Positions 15,063-17,307 of a DNA stretch of 17,307 nucleotides are shown piece after piece (positions within the stretch are counted from its first letter, which is position 1; each line of letters begins with the position of its first letter). This DNA comes from a bacterium UBA3756 (GTDB lineage: Bacteria > Bacteroidota > Bacteroidia > Bacteroidales > Bacteroidaceae). The position numbers and the translations under genes were made by a program. Below the pieces are notes generated by a model. The model worked only from the letters and a program-made list of their open reading frames with translations, was not told the DNA's origin and did no database searches. The stretch spans positions 1,541 through 18,847 of the forward strand of contig DFGG01000002.1 of assembly GCA_002371695.1 (NCBI GenBank). Direction: 5' to 3'.

Positions 15063-17307
15063 ATGAAAAAAATACTAACCACATTATTCGTTGGACTATG
15101 CACATGCGGCATCAGCGCCCAATCCCTACCCTATCAGGACCCTGAGCTGACAGCCCAGCAGCGTGCTGACGACCTGCTCAAAAGACTGACACTCGAGGAG
15201 AAAGTAAGCCTGATGATGGACACGTCGCCCGCCATCGAGCGACTCGGCATCCCACAGTTCCAATGGTGGAACGAAGCCCTGCACGGCATCGGACGCAACG
15301 GATTTGCCACTGTATTCCCTATCACAATGGGTATGGCTGCATCCTGGGATGACGCCCTGCTCCACCAGGTGTTCACTGCCGTCAGCGACGAAGCGCGTGT
15401 GAAGGCACAGCAAGCTAAGCGCACGGGCGACATCAAGCGCTACCAGAGCCTATCTTTCTGGACGCCCAATATCAACATCTTCCGTGACCCACGATGGGGA
15501 CGAGGACAGGAGACCTACGGCGAAGACCCCTACCTGACAGCCAAGATGGGACTGGCCGTGGTGCGAGGCCTACAGGGAATGACCTATAGCGGGGAGTGGC
15601 TTGCTAATCCAGGAAATCCGGGAAAATCCGGAATGACCGGAATAACAGGAAAGACCGAAAAAACCGGCTACAAGAAGCTCCTCGCCTGCGCCAAGCATTT
15701 CGCCGTGCATAGCGGACCGGAGTGGAACCGCCATGAGTTCAATGTAGAAAACCTGCCTGAGCGCGACCTCTGGGAGACCTATCTGCCTGCCTTCAAAGCA
15801 CTGGTGCAAGAAGGAAAGGTGGCTGAGATTATGTGCGCCTACCAAAGAATCGACGGTCAGGCCTGCTGTGCCCAGACCCGCTACGAGCAGCAGATACTGC
15901 GCGACGAATGGGGTTTCGACGGCATCATCACCTCTGACTGCGGTGCCATCCGCGACTTTCTGCCCCGCTGGCACAATGTGGCCAAGGATGGCGCCGAGGC
16001 TTCGGCCAAGGCCGTTCTGGCAGGTACCGACGTGGAGTGCGGTTCAGAGTACAAGAACCTGCCAGAAGCCGTACGCCGTGGAGATATCAAGGAGGCCGAC
16101 CTCGACCGTTCTCTGCGCCGCCTGCTGATTGCCCGTTTCGAACTGGGCGATTTCGACCCCGACGATCTGAACCCCTGGACGAAAATTCCTGAGAGCGTTG
16201 TGGCATGCGACGCCCACAAGCAGCTGGCCCTGGACATGGCCCGCAAGAGCATCGTGCTGCTGAAGAACAGCGGCGTGCTGCCACTCACAAGCAACACGCG
16301 TATCGCCGTACTTGGTGCTAATGCCATCGACTCCATCATGCAGTGGGGTAACTACTCGGGCTACGCCACCCGTACCGTCACTGCTTTAGAAGGCATTCAG
16401 CAGATAGCTCCCCAGGCACGCTTCATCAGCGGGTGCGGTCTGACACGCAACGAGGTGTTCGAGAGTCGATTCGGCGAGCTGAAGACCCCTTTAGGAGCCA
16501 AAGGCATGCAGGCCACCTATTACAACAATACCGACATGAGCGGTGCCCCCGTTGCCACCATTGACTTGAAGGCTCCCATCATGCTGAGCAATGGCGGCAA
16601 CACGGTGTTTGCCCCCGGTGTCAATCTTGAGAACATTTCGGCACGTCTCGACGCCACCTTCATCCCCACGAAAGACGAGACGGTCATCTTCAATATCGCA
16701 GGCGACGACAAGGTGCGCCTGATTGTCAATGGCGATACCATCGTTGACATCTGGAAGGTACGCCAGCGCATACAACAAGGCCAAAAGGAGATGGCTGTCA
16801 AGGCTGGGCAGCACTACCGCATCCAGATAGACTACGTGCAGGAGCAAGGCTTCGCATTTCTCGGCTTCGATATCCAGCACAAGGTTGCTCCAACCAACGA
16901 AGAGCTGCTGGCACAGATTGGTGACACTGAGACCGTCGTCTTCGTGGGTGGCATCTCTCCCAAACTCGAAGGCGAGGAGATGCGCGTCAGCGAGGAGGGC
17001 TTCAAGGGCGGCGACCGCACGAGCATCGAACTGCCCAAGGCTCAGCGCGAGACACTCCAGATGCTGCATAAGGCAGGCAAACGTGTCATCTTCGTCAACT
17101 GCTCCGGCTCCGCTATGGCTCTCGTGCCCGAATTGGAGTCGTGCGATGCCATCATCCAGTGGTGGTATGGCGGAGAATTAGGTGGACAGGCACTTGCCGA
17201 AGTTCTCTTCGGTCAATACAACCCCAGCGGCAAACTGCCCGTCACCTTCTACCGCAGTACCGACGACCTGCCCGACTTCCTCGACTACACGATGAAGAAC
17301 CGCACCT
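15063..17307 (+). CDS. GH3 glycosidase, probably beta-xylosidase, with inserted PA14 domain (3' end outside window)
   Basis: The frame runs for 748 codons from ATG 15063 to the window end with no stop. The signal peptide ends near GISA (residue 19), so the enzyme is exported. The N-terminal GH3 barrel shows WWNEALHGIGR, FRDPRWGRGQETYGEDPY, CAKHFAVHSGPE (K211, H212) and ITSDCGAI, with D292 as the predicted nucleophile. The SDCGA form and the ALHG ... ATVFP segment are typical of GH3 beta-xylosidases; a beta-glucosidase is the main alternative. In the C-terminal half the sequence passes RKSIVLLKN and YSGYATRT, is interrupted by a PA14 domain (about 482-608; QATYYNN ... FDIQHKV), then resumes with VVFVGG, GEEM (637-640), KGGDRTSIELP and NPSGKLPVTFY. 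PA14 in this position is known in GH3 enzymes and shapes substrate choice. An unusual 21-residue tripeptide repeat lies at residues 182-202. The gene starts 9 bp after the nuclease-fold gene, preceded by AAGAGAAAG. Xylose-releasing activity beside pectin enzymes would suit xylogalacturonan, but this is speculative. Confidence 0.92.
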   Translation, partial: MKKILTTLFVGLCTCGISAQSLPYQDPELTAQQRADDLLKRLTLEEKVSLMMDTSPAIERLGIPQFQWWNEALHGIGRNGFATVFPITMGMAASWDDALLHQVFTAVSDEARVKAQQAKRTGDIKRYQSLSFWTPNINIFRDPRWGRGQETYGEDPYLTAKMGLAVVRGLQGMTYSGEWLANPGNPGKSGMTGITGKTEKTGYKKLLACAKHFAVHSGPEWNRHEFNVENLPERDLWETYLPAFKALVQEGKVAEIMCAYQRIDGQACCAQTRYEQQILRDEWGFDGIITSDCGAIRDFLPRWHNVAKDGAEASAKAVLAGTDVECGSEYKNLPEAVRRGDIKEADLDRSLRRLLIARFELGDFDPDDLNPWTKIPESVVACDAHKQLALDMARKSIVLLKNSGVLPLTSNTRIAVLGANAIDSIMQWGNYSGYATRTVTALEGIQQIAPQARFISGCGLTRNEVFESRFGELKTPLGAKGMQATYYNNTDMSGAPVATIDLKAPIMLSNGGNTVFAPGVNLENISARLDATFIPTKDETVIFNIAGDDKVRLIVNGDTIVDIWKVRQRIQQGQKEMAVKAGQHYRIQIDYVQEQGFAFLGFDIQHKVAPTNEELLAQIGDTETVVFVGGISPKLEGEEMRVSEEGFKGGDRTSIELPKAQRETLQMLHKAGKRVIFVNCSGSAMALVPELESCDAIIQWWYGGELGGQALAEVLFGQYNPSGKLPVTFYRSTDDLPDFLDYTMKNRT
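15606..15668 (+). repeat. In-frame 9-bp degenerate minisatellite inside the GH3 gene
   Basis: Seven consecutive 9-bp units encode the tripeptides NPG, NPG, KSG, MTG, ITG, KTE and KTG (residues 182-202), an X-[P/S/T]-G pattern with one Gly-to-Glu change. Units such as AATCCAGGA, AATCCGGGA and AAATCCGGA are clearly related at the DNA level. It lies between VVRGLQG and KLLACAKHF, where the fold has a surface loop, and keeps the frame open. Confidence 0.85.

Noticed and set aside
4921..17307. One operon running from susC to the GH3 gene
   Set aside because: A long terminator at 12068-12104 and a separate promoter at 13415-13445 break it into at least two transcription units.

Overview
The window reads as a carbohydrate-utilisation segment from a Bacteroidota genome, most likely Prevotella or a close relative. 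The reasons are a SusC/SusD pair, lipoproteins with acidic residues just after the lipidated cysteine, short C-terminal tails of the kind common on exported Prevotella proteins, poor Shine-Dalgarno sequences before AT-rich starts, and -7 elements of the TAnnTTTG type. All real genes lie on the + strand. I see no tRNA, rRNA, CRISPR array, transposase or integrase.

Region 1 (1-4686) is a pectin-degradation block. It holds the 3' end of a pectate lyase (family PL1-like), a very large multidomain pectin methylesterase (CE8), and a 52-residue lipoprotein that is easily missed. A strong intrinsic terminator with a cUCCGg tetraloop closes it. Methylesterase plus lyase is the classic pairing for homogalacturonan: the esterase removes methyl groups and the lyase cleaves the exposed polygalacturonate.

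Region 2 (4687-12104) has its own promoter region. It encodes a SusC-type TonB-dependent transporter, its SusD partner, a small lipoprotein in the position usually held by SusE/SusF-like glycan-binding proteins, a hairpin, and a 473-residue secreted two-domain protein that I cannot assign to a family. A long hairpin terminator ends it. The transporter pair probably imports the oligosaccharides released by region 1, although the sequence alone does not prove the substrate.

Region 3 (12105-15053) does not fit a glycan locus. It holds an archaeal-type AAA ATPase preceded by a duplicated 15-bp palindromic unit, then a short non-coding relic matching the 3' end of the 473-residue gene, then a good Bacteroidota promoter driving an AAA-ATPase-like/PD-(D/E)XK nuclease-fold protein. 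The promoter moves that protein's start to 13467. This looks like an accessory insertion next to or into the locus.

Region 4 (15063-17307, running off the window) is a GH3 glycosidase, probably a beta-xylosidase, with a PA14 domain inserted in its C-terminal half and an odd in-frame 9-bp minisatellite in its N-terminal half. It starts 9 bp after the nuclease-fold gene and may be transcribed with it.

The main points for a second look are the relic and palindromic repeats around the ATPase pair, the GH3 minisatellite, the heptamer repeat that fills the susC-susD junction, the unassigned 473-residue and 154-residue exported proteins, and the Gln-to-Arg difference at a usually conserved pectinesterase position.
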